From: Ga0077527 sp032128415
Lineage (GTDB): Bacteria > Pseudomonadota > Gammaproteobacteria > Burkholderiales > SG8-41
Direction of reading: 5' to 3'
Length of the DNA stretch: 36,396 nucleotides
Assembly (NCBI GenBank): GCA_032128415.1
Contig: JAQBGW010000054.1
Location: 1 to 36,396, forward strand
Below the pieces are notes generated by a model. That model had not been told where the DNA came from. It ran no database searches and saw only the letters and a list, made by a program, of their open reading frames with translations. Positions 1-8,461 of the stretch are shown piece by piece; position 1 is the stretch's first letter, and each line of letters starts with the position of its first letter. Both the position numbers and the translations under genes were made by a program.

Positions 1-2
1 AT

Positions 3-230
3 GCAACGACGGCAGAGGCCATCGCGGTGGCACAAAAAACCATCGAGGAATTCATGGTCCAGGCGCTCAAGCCCGGCATGGACAGCAAATCACTGTTTTT
101 ACAGTACCAGGAGCGCGGTGAACATCCGTTCATCTTCCGCAGCGACGACAAAACCTTCAATGTGCCCGGCTTCAACCACGCCCAATACGCGATGAAGCGC
201 GCCACGGAGCTCTGCGGCGGGAAAACCTGA
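3..230 (+). CDS. C-terminal fragment of an unrecognised protein (5' end outside window)
   Basis: An open frame enters from the left edge and stops with TGA at 228-230, giving about 75 C-terminal residues. The end reads ...FNHAQYAMKRATELCGGKT. No family was recognised from this tail and no catalytic motif or membrane segment is visible. A GTG at 27 could serve as a start, but it lacks a convincing ribosome binding site and the frame is already open before it, so a truncated longer gene is more likely. The next gene begins about 185 bases downstream; that gap shows no clear terminator. Confidence 0.5.
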   Translation, partial: ATTAEAIAVAQKTIEEFMVQALKPGMDSKSLFLQYQERGEHPFIFRSDDKTFNVPGFNHAQYAMKRATELCGGKT

Positions 231-415
231 GCGCACTTCGCACACCCCGCAGTTGAGCCGCATAATAACGGCCCACGGCGGACAGCCCGCGACGACTTCG
301 AAGGCGTCACCAAGCCGCCCGGAAACTCCGCCACCACGTCCGGCGCATTGCTTTTTCGTGCGAATGAACTTCCCCATTCTGCCGCACTCTTCCAATTTAC
401 CAGGCACATATAGTC

Positions 416-2140
416 ATGAAAAACGAGAGTTTCATCCCCGGCAAAGACGCCTCTCTGGAGTCAACCATCGACACCATGCAGCGGAAGCTTGCGGCTCGCG
501 GGTTTCATCTGAATGAATCGTCGTGGCTCAATCCGGTGGAGTCGATCTGGTCAGTGCATGTGCGCGACCACGAATGTCCCATGCTGTTCGCCAATGGCAA
601 GGGTGCAACGAAGCTGGCGGCGCTGGCCAGTGCGCTGGGCGAGTTTTTTGAGCGTCTGAATACCCACTATTTCTGGACTCACTTTTATCTGGGCGCAACG
701 CGCGCCAATCGCCCGTTTGTGCACTATCCGCAGGAGCGCTGGTTTGCGCCGACCAAGAACAACAAGTGGCCGAAAGAGCTGCTCAATCCAGAACTGCACA
801 AGTTTTACAACCCTGGGGGCGACATAGCCGATCACGTACTGGTGGATCTGAACTCCGGCAACACAGAACGTGGTATCTGTGCGCTGCCCTACACGCGTCT
901 GCGTGACGGCGCCGAGACGTGGATACCGGTAAACATCATCGGCAATCTGTATGTGAGTAACGGCATGGCGGCAGGCAACACACTGATGGAAGCGCGCAGC
1001 CAGGCCTTGTCAGAAATCTTTGAGCGAAATATCAAGAACCGCATCATCAGCGAAGGACTGTGTCTGCCCGAAGTGCCGGACGCAGTGATCGCCCGTTACC
1101 CGGGTATTGCCGCCGGCATCAAAGGCTTGCGCGATGCGGGCTTCGGCATACTGGTGCGTGACGCGTCGCTGGGCGGGCGTTATCCGGTGATGAACGTGAC
1201 GCTGCTGCATCCTAAAGACCAGGGCTGTTTCGCCAGCTTTGGTGCGCACCCTCGTTTCCAGGTAGCACTGGAACGCGCGCTGACCGAGTTGCTGCAGGGC
1301 CGCGCACTGGATGCACTGGAGAGCTTTCCGGAACCAGGCTTCGACATGGATGAAATCACCATGGCATCCAATCTCGAAATTCATTTTGTTGATTCCAGCG
1401 GCGTGATCAGCTGGAATTTTCTGGGTGATACGCCGGATTTCCCATTCACCGACTGGAATTTCAGCACCACTACGGCGGAAGACTACGCCTGGCTGTGCAA
1501 CTGCATCAAGGCCGAGGGCAAGGATATTTACGTGGCGGATTTCACTGAACAAGGCGCCTACAGTTGTCGCATCCTGGTGCCGGGGATGTCCGAAATTTAT
1601 CCAGTGGAAGATCTGGCGTGGGAAAACAACAGCGTCGGCAACCGGATACGCCCGGCGCTGGTCAAGCTGCCCGCATTAAGCGATGCCGATTCGAAAACGC
1701 TGCTGGCTGATTTGCAAACACTGAATCTGAACGACGAGCGCCCGTTGTGGGAGATCCTCGGCCTGGCCATACCGGTGGATACCGTATGGAAGGAGTTACG
1801 CATCGGCGAGCTCAAGACCCTGCTGGCACTGGCGATTGGGGATGAAGACGCCATACGCGAAGGCTGCGACTGGATACATCACTTTCAGGAGATGAAGCCG
1901 GCACGCCGGCTGGTGTACCGCTGCATCGAAAGCCTGATGAATCTGGAAAACGCTGCCAATTTCCGCCGCTCGCTGGATTTGCTCTACGGCAAGGCAACGG
2001 TGCGCCAGGCGCAAGCTCTGCTCGATCGCAGTGAGAAATTTTTCGGATTGGTCACGCTGGGAGCAGATATGGAAGGCAGTGCCATGCACCAGACGCTGCT
2101 GGCTGCTTACGACAAGCTGTTTGCAGCGCCCGTCGCCTGA
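416..2140 (+). CDS. ycaO: YcaO, accessory factor for ribosomal protein S12 methylthiolation
   Basis: The 574-residue product follows E. coli YcaO (about 586 aa) along its whole length: FIPGKDASLE near the N-terminus, WLNPVESIWSVHVRD, NGKGATKLAALASALGE, IIGNLYVSNGM and a C-terminal helical part ending in a QTLLAAYDKL-like stretch. YcaO-fold proteins bind ATP and activate amide backbones; E. coli YcaO is needed with RimO for beta-methylthiolation of an Asp in ribosomal protein S12. Length and C-terminal domain match this housekeeping member, not the shorter azoline-forming YcaOs of peptide toxins, and no precursor peptide is nearby. RimO is not in the window. The gene converges on the RIO kinase with a 21-bp gap. 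Confidence 0.93.
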   Translation: MKNESFIPGKDASLESTIDTMQRKLAARGFHLNESSWLNPVESIWSVHVRDHECPMLFANGKGATKLAALASALGEFFERLNTHYFWTHFYLGATRANRPFVHYPQERWFAPTKNNKWPKELLNPELHKFYNPGGDIADHVLVDLNSGNTERGICALPYTRLRDGAETWIPVNIIGNLYVSNGMAAGNTLMEARSQALSEIFERNIKNRIISEGLCLPEVPDAVIARYPGIAAGIKGLRDAGFGILVRDASLGGRYPVMNVTLLHPKDQGCFASFGAHPRFQVALERALTELLQGRALDALESFPEPGFDMDEITMASNLEIHFVDSSGVISWNFLGDTPDFPFTDWNFSTTTAEDYAWLCNCIKAEGKDIYVADFTEQGAYSCRILVPGMSEIYPVEDLAWENNSVGNRIRPALVKLPALSDADSKTLLADLQTLNLNDERPLWEILGLAIPVDTVWKELRIGELKTLLALAIGDEDAIREGCDWIHHFQEMKPARRLVYRCIESLMNLENAANFRRSLDLLYGKATVRQAQALLDRSEKFFGLVTLGADMEGSAMHQTLLAAYDKLFAAPVA

Positions 2141-2161
2141 ACGTTCGTATAATCCCGTCCG

Positions 2162-3013
2162 TTATTCGACAGTCTGCAGACGCATGAGACGCGCCGCCTC
2201 TTCAGCGCGCGCGTCGTCGATCTCGCGCATGATGCCGTCCATATCCACTGCCCCGACCTTGCGTTCATAGCGGCCGGTGAGCACCGTATCGGGTTTCAGT
2301 ACGCCCTGCTGATACAGATCCCAGATCTCGGGGCCATAGTCGGTGTTCAGCAATTCCGGCGCAAAGCAGCCAAAAAACTCGCGGAGGTTGACCACATCGC
2401 GCACCAACATGCGCGCCGCATGGTTGTTGCCGGCAGCATCGACTGCCTGCGGCAGATCAATGATCACCGGGCCATCTGCTGCCAACAGAATGTTGAACTC
2501 CGACAAGTCGCCGTGGATCACCCCGGCGCATAACATGCGCACTACCTGCGTGAGCAGCATGGCATGGTACTCCTGCGCCTGCTCCGGCGTCAGCACCACA
2601 TCGTTCAAGCGCGGCGCGGCTTCGCCGTGTTCATCGGCCACCAGTTCCATCAACAGCACGCCATCGAGAAAATTGTGAGGCGCGGGCACGCGCACGCCGG
2701 CGGCGGCCAGCCGGTACAACGCATCGACCTCGGCGCGTTGCCACACCGCCTCCTGCTGCTCGCGGCCGTAGCGGGTGCCCTTGGCCATGGCACGGGCCTG
2801 ACGGGAATTCTTGACCTTGCGGTTTTCAGTGTAATCGACGGCCTGGCGAAAACTACGGTGCGTAGCTTCTTTGTAGATCTTCGCGCACAGCGTCGCGCCG
2901 CCACTGCGCACAACGTATACCGTCGCCTCCTTGCCGCTCATCAACTGGCGCACCACTGAGTCGATCAAGCCTTCTTCGATCAGAGATTGCAGGCGTTTGG
3001 GAGCTTTCATCAA
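2162..3013 (-). CDS. RIO1-family atypical serine protein kinase/ATPase
   Basis: The 283-residue protein has the RIO kinase landmarks: an SGKEATVY nucleotide-binding loop (about 26-33), the ATP-anchoring Lys in CAKIYK (Lys45), the catalytic loop HGDLSEFNILL (Asp169, Asn174) and a metal-binding IIDLPQAVD (Asp186) in place of the DFG of ordinary kinases. RIO1 proteins act in ribosome maturation in archaea and eukaryotes; the bacterial homologues are less well studied and their substrate is not evident here. The sequence shows a soluble cytoplasmic protein. It lies on the minus strand 52 bp downstream of the CMD-family gene and may be transcribed with it or separately. Proximity to ycaO, another ribosome-linked gene, is suggestive only. 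Confidence 0.88.
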   Translation of the reverse strand: MMKAPKRLQSLIEEGLIDSVVRQLMSGKEATVYVVRSGGATLCAKIYKEATHRSFRQAVDYTENRKVKNSRQARAMAKGTRYGREQQEAVWQRAEVDALYRLAAAGVRVPAPHNFLDGVLLMELVADEHGEAAPRLNDVVLTPEQAQEYHAMLLTQVVRMLCAGVIHGDLSEFNILLAADGPVIIDLPQAVDAAGNNHAARMLVRDVVNLREFFGCFAPELLNTDYGPEIWDLYQQGVLKPDTVLTGRYERKVGAVDMDGIMREIDDARAEEAARLMRLQTVE

Positions 3014-3065
3014 GCCATTGTACGCTACCCGTGCGCGCGACTCCTATTGGGCGAACGCAATCTGT

Positions 3066-3587
3066 TCAATCTGCGGTAAGTTTGAATACGGCCCCAAGCG
3101 ACGAGGCGAGTTCCATGATACCCACCAGTGCGGCGATCTCGACAATTTCCGCCGAATTGAAATGCTTCTCCAGAGCGGCATAAACCGTGTCGTCAACTGC
3201 ACCCTGCCCTCGCACCATCGCTTCTGCAAAACGTAATGCCGCCGCATCGCGCGGCGGGAGCGCCAGGTAATCGCCGCGATCGATGGCGGCGAGCTCTGCT
3301 TCGGCTACGCCGTGTTTCAGCGCGTAGCGATAATGCGACGCAGAGGAATATTCAGAGCCACACAACCGTGCGGTGCGCCATGCGATTTTCTCCTTGAATG
3401 GGCGCTGCAGCACGCCGGTATCGAGCACGGCATGGAAGTACGCGCGGTGCGCAGCCAAGATCGCCGGCTGATGCGCCAACGTGCGATACATGCCGGGCAC
3501 GTTCCCGCGGGTAGCGCGCAACTGGTCGAACACCGGCTTGAGTTCGGCGGGTTCGTTGGTGGGTGCTAGAGGCGGGATGCGCGCCAT
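3066..3587 (-). CDS. Carboxymuconolactone decarboxylase (AhpD-like) family protein, Cys-less variant
   Basis: The 173 residues fit the all-helical CMD/AhpD fold: an N-terminal helix pair, then KEKIAWRTARLCGSEYSSASHYRYALKHG, the region that carries the active site in the family. The CxxC of redox-active members reads SEYS here, while the Glu (KEKIAW) and the His (SASH) are kept. It is therefore unlikely to work as an AhpD-type thiol peroxidase partner and more likely belongs to the LCGSEYxxxxH subgroup seen beside catabolic genes, whose reaction is not settled. It is the last gene of the minus-strand operon, 20 bp after the cyclodeaminase-family gene. Confidence 0.8.
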   Translation of the reverse strand: MARIPPLAPTNEPAELKPVFDQLRATRGNVPGMYRTLAHQPAILAAHRAYFHAVLDTGVLQRPFKEKIAWRTARLCGSEYSSASHYRYALKHGVAEAELAAIDRGDYLALPPRDAAALRFAEAMVRGQGAVDDTVYAALEKHFNSAEIVEIAALVGIMELASSLGAVFKLTAD

Positions 3588-3607
3588 GATGACTCCTGGA
3601 ATATCAC

Positions 3608-4582
3608 CTATCGCGTCAAATCCGGCAGCGTCATGCCGACGCCAAGCTTGAGCGCTTTCTCATAAGCGCGAGCGGCAAGCGCGACATCCTCCATCGCTAC
3701 ACCCAGCGACTTGAACAGCGTGATGTCGTCGCGTGACTCGCGGCCCTTGAGCCTGCCGGCGACCACGTCGCCAAGACTGTGCACCTGATCCCACGACAGT
3801 TTGCCTTCCGCTACCGGGACGGCGAGATCCGTGGATTCGTAGCGCACTTGTTCGACATCGTCAGTCGCGATGAATTTCGCAGCAGCGACCGTCGCAGTGT
3901 CGAGTTCGCGCCGGTGCTCGAAGTTCGCACCGATGGCATTGATATGCACACCGGGGTTCAGCCACGCACCCTGCACCAGCGGCGCAGTGGCGGTTGTGGC
4001 AGTGATCAACAATTCGGCGCCCCGTACCGCCCCTTCCGGAGAATCAACACATAAGCATTTGATTTTATTAGTATTTTTTACATGCGCCGCGAAGGCCTCG
4101 CGGCTCTCGCGGCGCGGACTCCAGATCCGTATCTCGCGCACGGGCCGCACCGCACACACCGCCTCGACCTGCGTGCGCGCCTGCCGTCCGGAACCGAGCA
4201 CTCCGAGTACGGACGCATCGGCGTTAGCGAGAAATTTGGTGGCAATGCCGCTCGCCGCACCCGTACGCAGCGCGCCCATCGCAAACACCTGCACCACCGC
4301 GCACAATTCACCTGTCTCTTCGCGATACAGACTGAACATGCGCCCGGCGTTACTGTGGAACACCGCAGTGCTGGCTACCTTGACGCCGTAATAACCGCGG
4401 TACGACAACACTGCCGCAGTAATACGCAGAGTACCGCCCTTGACCGGCACCCGCACCCGCGGCACGTTGATCACATGGCCGCGGCCCTGCTCGACAAATA
4501 CCTCTTCAACGGCAGCGAGCGCATCCTCCATCGTGACCAGTCGCCGTACGCAGGCCTCGTCGAGAAACAGCGCCTCCGCCAT
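3608..4582 (-). CDS. Ornithine cyclodeaminase / mu-crystallin family NAD(P)-dependent enzyme
   Basis: The 324-residue protein has the family's substrate half (GTLRITAAVL, GYYGVKVAST) and a Rossmann half with LGVLGSGRQART (about 126-137) for NAD(P). Members are ornithine cyclodeaminases, alanine dehydrogenases, imine reductases or ketimine reductases; this one cannot be assigned to a substrate. It starts 8 bp after the stop of the Bug receptor gene and is clearly co-transcribed. Residues 168-178 (VKNTNKIKCLC), between the Rossmann strand and DSPEGAVRGAE, are encoded by an AT-rich stretch unlike the surrounding GC-rich codons and match the dispersed repeat described elsewhere in this annotation. 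The frame remains open, so the gene may still be functional. Confidence 0.88.
   Translation of the reverse strand: MAEALFLDEACVRRLVTMEDALAAVEEVFVEQGRGHVINVPRVRVPVKGGTLRITAAVLSYRGYYGVKVASTAVFHSNAGRMFSLYREETGELCAVVQVFAMGALRTGAASGIATKFLANADASVLGVLGSGRQARTQVEAVCAVRPVREIRIWSPRRESREAFAAHVKNTNKIKCLCVDSPEGAVRGAELLITATTATAPLVQGAWLNPGVHINAIGANFEHRRELDTATVAAAKFIATDDVEQVRYESTDLAVPVAEGKLSWDQVHSLGDVVAGRLKGRESRDDITLFKSLGVAMEDVALAARAYEKALKLGVGMTLPDLTR
4051..4080 (+). repeat. AT-rich dispersed repeat, copy inside a coding region
   Basis: The plus strand reads ATAAGCATTTGATTTTATTA followed by a T-rich tail, matching the intergenic copies whose core consensus is TAACCYATTGWTTTTATTAA. It lies in frame inside the ornithine-cyclodeaminase-family gene and contributes residues 168-178. 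Base composition is very different from the flanking coding DNA. Confidence 0.6.
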
Positions 4583-4590
4583 GAGCCGGA

Positions 4591-5562
4591 CTATTGCGGC
4601 CGGATGCCGGCGCTTTTGGCGATGGCGGCGATATCACGCAGTTCCTTGGCGATTTTCCGGTCGAAGGCTTCCGGCGTCAGTGGCGCGGGCTCCGCGCCCA
4701 GTGCGCGCATGCGGCTTGCAATGTCAGCAGATTTCAGCAACGCCGTGACCTCACGATTGAGCCGGTTGACGATAGCACGCGGCGTTTTCGAAGGCGCCAG
4801 CAGCCCGCCCCAGGAATCAAACGAGAATCCCGGCAGCCCGGATTCGGACAGTGACGGGATGTCCGGATAAATGGACACGCGTTTTTCAGACGTGACACCG
4901 AGGGCGACCAGCCGACCAGCGCGTACCAGGCTGACCGAACTGGCGAGTGGCGCCATGAAAAACTGCACGCGGTTGGTGATCGTGGCATTCATTGGCTCCG
5001 GTATACCCTTGTACGGTATGTGCACCACGTCGATCTTGGCCGCGGCTTTGAACACTTCAGCGGCAAAATGGGTGCCGCTGCCGGTACCCGCCGAGCCGAA
5101 ATTCAGCGCGCCCGGCTTCGCCTTCGCCAGCGCGATCAGTTGCTTGACGTTGCTGATCTTCAGCGCAGGCGCCGCCACTAACAGGTATGAAGCATTGTAC
5201 ATCTGTGTGATGCCGGCAAAATCCTTCTGCGGGTCGAAGGTCAGTTTGCGCACGTTCGGCGAGATGACATGAGATGCCGAGACGGATAGCAGCGTGTGAC
5301 CATCCGGCGTTGCGTCAGCTACGATCTTGGTGCCGATCGAGCCACCGGCACCGGGACGGTTATCGACCACGATCGGCTGGCCCAGCACTTCGCTGAGCTT
5401 GGCGCCAATCATCCGCGAAAAAATATCGGGTTGCCCGCCCGGCGTGAAACCGACGACGATGCGAATTGGCCGGCTCGGAAAATCGGCTGCCCAGGCAACG
5501 GCACCGGTAAGCATGGCCACTGCGGTAGCGGCAATTGCGGCATGTTTGAGTTGCAAGTTCAT
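4591..5562 (-). CDS. Bug/TctC-family tripartite tricarboxylate transporter substrate-binding protein
   Basis: The 323 residues open with a signal peptide (hydrophobic residues 8-25, likely cleavage in AVAWA-ADF), followed by FPSRPIRIVVGFTPGG and VVDNRPGAGGSIGT, both diagnostic of Bug proteins. These periplasmic receptors usually bind carboxylic acids and hand them to TctAB-type permeases. No TctA/TctB genes are in the window, so it is an orphan receptor here, which is common in betaproteobacteria. The start is supported by AGGAGG seven bases upstream of the ATG. It sits between the hydrolase genes and the cyclodeaminase-family gene in one minus-strand run, suggesting it recognises the substrate or product of that operon. 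Confidence 0.93.
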   Translation of the reverse strand: MNLQLKHAAIAATAVAMLTGAVAWAADFPSRPIRIVVGFTPGGQPDIFSRMIGAKLSEVLGQPIVVDNRPGAGGSIGTKIVADATPDGHTLLSVSASHVISPNVRKLTFDPQKDFAGITQMYNASYLLVAAPALKISNVKQLIALAKAKPGALNFGSAGTGSGTHFAAEVFKAAAKIDVVHIPYKGIPEPMNATITNRVQFFMAPLASSVSLVRAGRLVALGVTSEKRVSIYPDIPSLSESGLPGFSFDSWGGLLAPSKTPRAIVNRLNREVTALLKSADIASRMRALGAEPAPLTPEAFDRKIAKELRDIAAIAKSAGIRPQ

Positions 5563-5604
5563 ATGGTCCTCCTGTCTGGTGCGTTGCTTAGTGACCTGTA
5601 GTGC

Positions 5605-6465
5605 TTACAGGCCGAGTTTTCCCTTGAATTTCAGTATCTGTTCCAAAGTATTCGCGCCGTTCTGGTGCGGCGGCAATACATTCCACAGTTCTGCATTGGG
5701 CATCAGCTCTTTGGTTGCCCAGGCGGCTGAATGCGCATGGGAGGAATCGTTGCCGGACTGGATGAATGCAGGAATGTCCATCTTCATCAGCGCAGCGGGA
5801 CCCGCTCCTGAAAACTGCGTGTCATTGAACAGTGTATCGCAGGTCTGCGCACAAACGGCGAAATACTGTTCCATGTCCTGCTGCACATACTGTGCTGCAA
5901 ACTCCGCATCATGCACCGTAGGCGGCCCCCACGGCCCGATCTCGGCATCCTCCCAGAAGCTGCGTTTTTCCGGCGCGCGTTTGACCACGGCGGCGAAGCC
6001 ATTTGCACGCACAAAATCCATGTGGCGCCTGAAGAACGTATGCCCTTTCATCATCCAGCGGTAACCACCCACCGGCCAGTGCAGGTACAGCCCCAGGCAC
6101 ATCTGCGGATGGCGCTCTGCGAATGCCGTGGCCAGCGCCGCACCCATGCAGCTGCCGAGAATCAACGCTTTTTTTTCACCGGCGAATTCAAGCATCGCCT
6201 TGGCCTCCAGCACGTAATGATCCCAGTTTAGCGACTCGATGCGACCGCCAGACAAGCCGGCTTCACGTCGATCGTAAGCAATAATCTTGAAATGTTTGGC
6301 CAGCGTCGTCAGTGCGTCCATCTCCTGCCATTCGCGCTTGCCGCCGGCGGCGGTCCAGCGCGACATCGCTGAACCGAAGCCGCCGGGCGCGAACATCAGC
6401 AGCGGCGTACCACTGCCCTGGATTTCATAATGAATCTTGATGCCGTTGATCGTGGTAAAAGCCAT
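5605..6465 (-). CDS. Alpha/beta hydrolase with cysteine at the nucleophile position
   Basis: The frame is open to 7218, but the upstream part is antisense to the CocE gene and has no protein character. The true start is the ATG at 6465 (MAFTTINGIKIHYEIQGSG), giving 286 residues. It shows an HG-like oxyanion region (FAPGGFG), YDRREAGLSGG, and the nucleophile elbow LILGSCMGAALA, in which Cys106 replaces the usual Ser of GxSxG. Cys nucleophiles are known in dienelactone-hydrolase-like enzymes. A His near the C-terminus (LPPHQN) could complete the triad. It lies 47 bp downstream of the CocE gene and 42 bp upstream of the Bug receptor gene. Substrate unknown. Confidence 0.83.
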   Translation of the reverse strand: MAFTTINGIKIHYEIQGSGTPLLMFAPGGFGSAMSRWTAAGGKREWQEMDALTTLAKHFKIIAYDRREAGLSGGRIESLNWDHYVLEAKAMLEFAGEKKALILGSCMGAALATAFAERHPQMCLGLYLHWPVGGYRWMMKGHTFFRRHMDFVRANGFAAVVKRAPEKRSFWEDAEIGPWGPPTVHDAEFAAQYVQQDMEQYFAVCAQTCDTLFNDTQFSGAGPAALMKMDIPAFIQSGNDSSHAHSAAWATKELMPNAELWNVLPPHQNGANTLEQILKFKGKLGL

Positions 6466-6512
6466 GCCGTGCCGACTCCCTGCAATGCGTTTTAATTTGA
6501 ACTGCTGCGACT

Positions 6513-8213
6513 CTAGCCCGCCGGTATGACCGGCAGCAGCAGATACGAAGTCCGGTCGCCGCCGGAATAAATGCTGTTCTCGGCCCCCAGATTGTAGTCG
6601 GCGTGATAATGCCCGTACATCTGGCTGCCGGCGCCATCGCGGGACTGAATGTCGACCCGAATTTTGTGACCCTTTTTGAACACCATGCAGGTCGGCCAGA
6701 TCTCGACCTGGCACTCGACGACTTCCCCGGGTTTCAGCCATTGCCGTTCGTTGTGCGCATGGTATGGCCGGTACGGCAGCGTGCGTTCCGGATTGAGTTT
6801 GCGATGCGAGGCGCGCAGCCAGCCCTTGGTCACCGCCGGCACCGATTGCCCCTGCTGACCGACTTCGCAGACATCCTTGCCGTCGGCATCGATGTTGCGC
6901 AGCGTGACCATGATGTCCATGTCTTCGGTCGAACTCGACACCCACAGATTGAGCATCAACGGGCCCGTCACCTCGGTATCCTGCGCCAGTGGCGGCGTCT
7001 CGAAAGCCACGCCCATCTTGTTTTGTGCGGCAAGCATCAGCGCGGTCGACGACGACGCGACGCCGGCTTTGGTGACGCCGCTCGCCGAATAGCTGAGTTT
7101 CGATTCTTTCGCCGGCGCCTTCTCGCTGAGCGCGCCCTCGACACTGTCGATGTCGCTCCCCTGCTGGCGCTCGATATTCAGATGCATTTTCTTCCACTGT
7201 GTGCGTGCCAGCGGCCACTCGTTCTCGAAACGGAATTCATACGGTTTGGTGCTACCGCCGGTACGCACCTCAATCTTCACCGGCGGCTCTTCCATGATGC
7301 CGCTGTCGATTCCCTTCAGCCAGTAGTCGAACCAGCGCAACTGATCCGCGCGTCCTTCTTCTGCATGAAACGGATGGAAGTGCGATCCGGTATGAATCCG
7401 CAGTTTCTTGTGCTTCGATGCCGCGTTGACGAAGCCTTCTATATTGCCGCGCAAATGCAGCGAAAATCCGCCCCAGTTGCCGGCGCTGAACAGCGGCACG
7501 GTGATTTTCTCCCACTGCGCGCTGCGCACCCGCCAGTATTCGGAATCGAGGTTGTTGCTCATCCAGTTCCACAGCATGTCGTTGCGGAAGGCGTTGGGGT
7601 TGTATTCCCGTGGTCGGCCCAGCAGATGATGTGCGGTCTGGGTGTTGTGCCAGCTCGAAATGAAGCCCATCGCGAAGATGCCGCCGTGGTAGGCCTGGTC
7701 GCGGTAGAGATCGGCTCGACCCTCCCACGGCAGGATCGCCTTCAGCGACGGCGGCTGCAGATTGGCAACCCGCCACTGACAGTTGGCATGATAGGACACG
7801 CCCAGCGTGCCAATGTTGCCGGAGCACCACGGCTGTTTCGCCGCCCATTCGATGGCGTCATAAAAATCGACCGCCTCCTGATACGAATTCGGGTCCGACA
7901 ACCCCGGCGATTTTCCGGAACCCCGCGAATCGACACGCACCAGAGCGTAGCCGCGCGGGCACCACCATTCGGGGTTGGCGGTCTCCCAGTTCATATTTGG
8001 ATTTGCCTCTTCCTCGAGATCAGCCGGCGGCCGCCACAGCTTGTCCTTCTGGTACGGCCCGATATTCATCAGCGCCGGCACTTTCTCCGCGCAGTCCGGT
8101 CGCAGCACATCGCAATAAATCACGGCGCCGTCACGCAACCTGATTGGCACGTCCTTCTCGACGACCAGTTTCCAGTCCTGCGGCTTGGATACATTGTGCG
8201 ACTTGTCTGTCAT
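6513..8213 (-). CDS. CocE/NonD family hydrolase (X-Pro dipeptidyl-peptidase S15 type)
   Basis: The 566 residues match the CocE/glutaryl-acylase architecture: an N-terminal alpha/beta hydrolase domain with DVPIRLRDGAVIYCDVLRPD, the DSRGSGKSPG oxyanion region (about 95-104), the elbow GTLGVSYHANCQW with Ser140, a cap domain, and a C-terminal jelly-roll domain (LMLNLWVSSSTEDMD, KGHKIRVDIQSRD). Such enzymes hydrolyse esters or amides. His142 replaces the Gly that usually ends the GxSxG elbow. It is the first gene of the minus-strand run and starts about 250 bp from the divergent plus-strand hydrolase, so the intervening region probably carries both promoters. Confidence 0.9.
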   Translation of the reverse strand: MTDKSHNVSKPQDWKLVVEKDVPIRLRDGAVIYCDVLRPDCAEKVPALMNIGPYQKDKLWRPPADLEEEANPNMNWETANPEWWCPRGYALVRVDSRGSGKSPGLSDPNSYQEAVDFYDAIEWAAKQPWCSGNIGTLGVSYHANCQWRVANLQPPSLKAILPWEGRADLYRDQAYHGGIFAMGFISSWHNTQTAHHLLGRPREYNPNAFRNDMLWNWMSNNLDSEYWRVRSAQWEKITVPLFSAGNWGGFSLHLRGNIEGFVNAASKHKKLRIHTGSHFHPFHAEEGRADQLRWFDYWLKGIDSGIMEEPPVKIEVRTGGSTKPYEFRFENEWPLARTQWKKMHLNIERQQGSDIDSVEGALSEKAPAKESKLSYSASGVTKAGVASSSTALMLAAQNKMGVAFETPPLAQDTEVTGPLMLNLWVSSSTEDMDIMVTLRNIDADGKDVCEVGQQGQSVPAVTKGWLRASHRKLNPERTLPYRPYHAHNERQWLKPGEVVECQVEIWPTCMVFKKGHKIRVDIQSRDGAGSQMYGHYHADYNLGAENSIYSGGDRTSYLLLPVIPAG

Positions 8214-8461
8214 GCAAGACTCCGGGTAGCAAAAGGGCGGCGGGCGTCACTATCCATACGCCGCCTCCTTGATAAGTCTGATAATTATTTTGGCGAATCT
8301 GCGATGCCGTGCTTCGATTATAGGAGTCGCATGATAATCGCTCAATGATTCCATTGATGAAACCGGCCTCCTTTCTCCATATGCTGGAACGCTGATGTAG
8401 AGCGAACAACGACCACGGTAGAATCATTCTTCCACTACATCTTCGAAAACACCGCATTACC
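8214..8461. promoter_or_regulatory. Divergent intergenic region between the two catabolic runs
   Basis: About 250 bases separate the start of the minus-strand CocE operon from the start of the plus-strand hydrolase operon. Both divergent promoters are expected here by position. The stretch includes AT-richer DNA around 8265-8345. I could not assign convincing -35/-10 boxes or an operator. Confidence 0.35.

Noticed and set aside
6466..7218. N-terminal extension of the minus-strand alpha/beta hydrolase frame
   Set aside because: It overlaps the CocE gene in another frame, has no family similarity, and the natural start MAFTTINGIK at 6465 gives a normal-length protein.
6603..8348. Long open frame on the plus strand (about 581 codons) opposite the CocE gene
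   Set aside because: It is rich in Arg, His and Gln with no domain pattern, and is the antisense of a clearly recognisable CocE/NonD hydrolase; such frames are common in GC-rich DNA.
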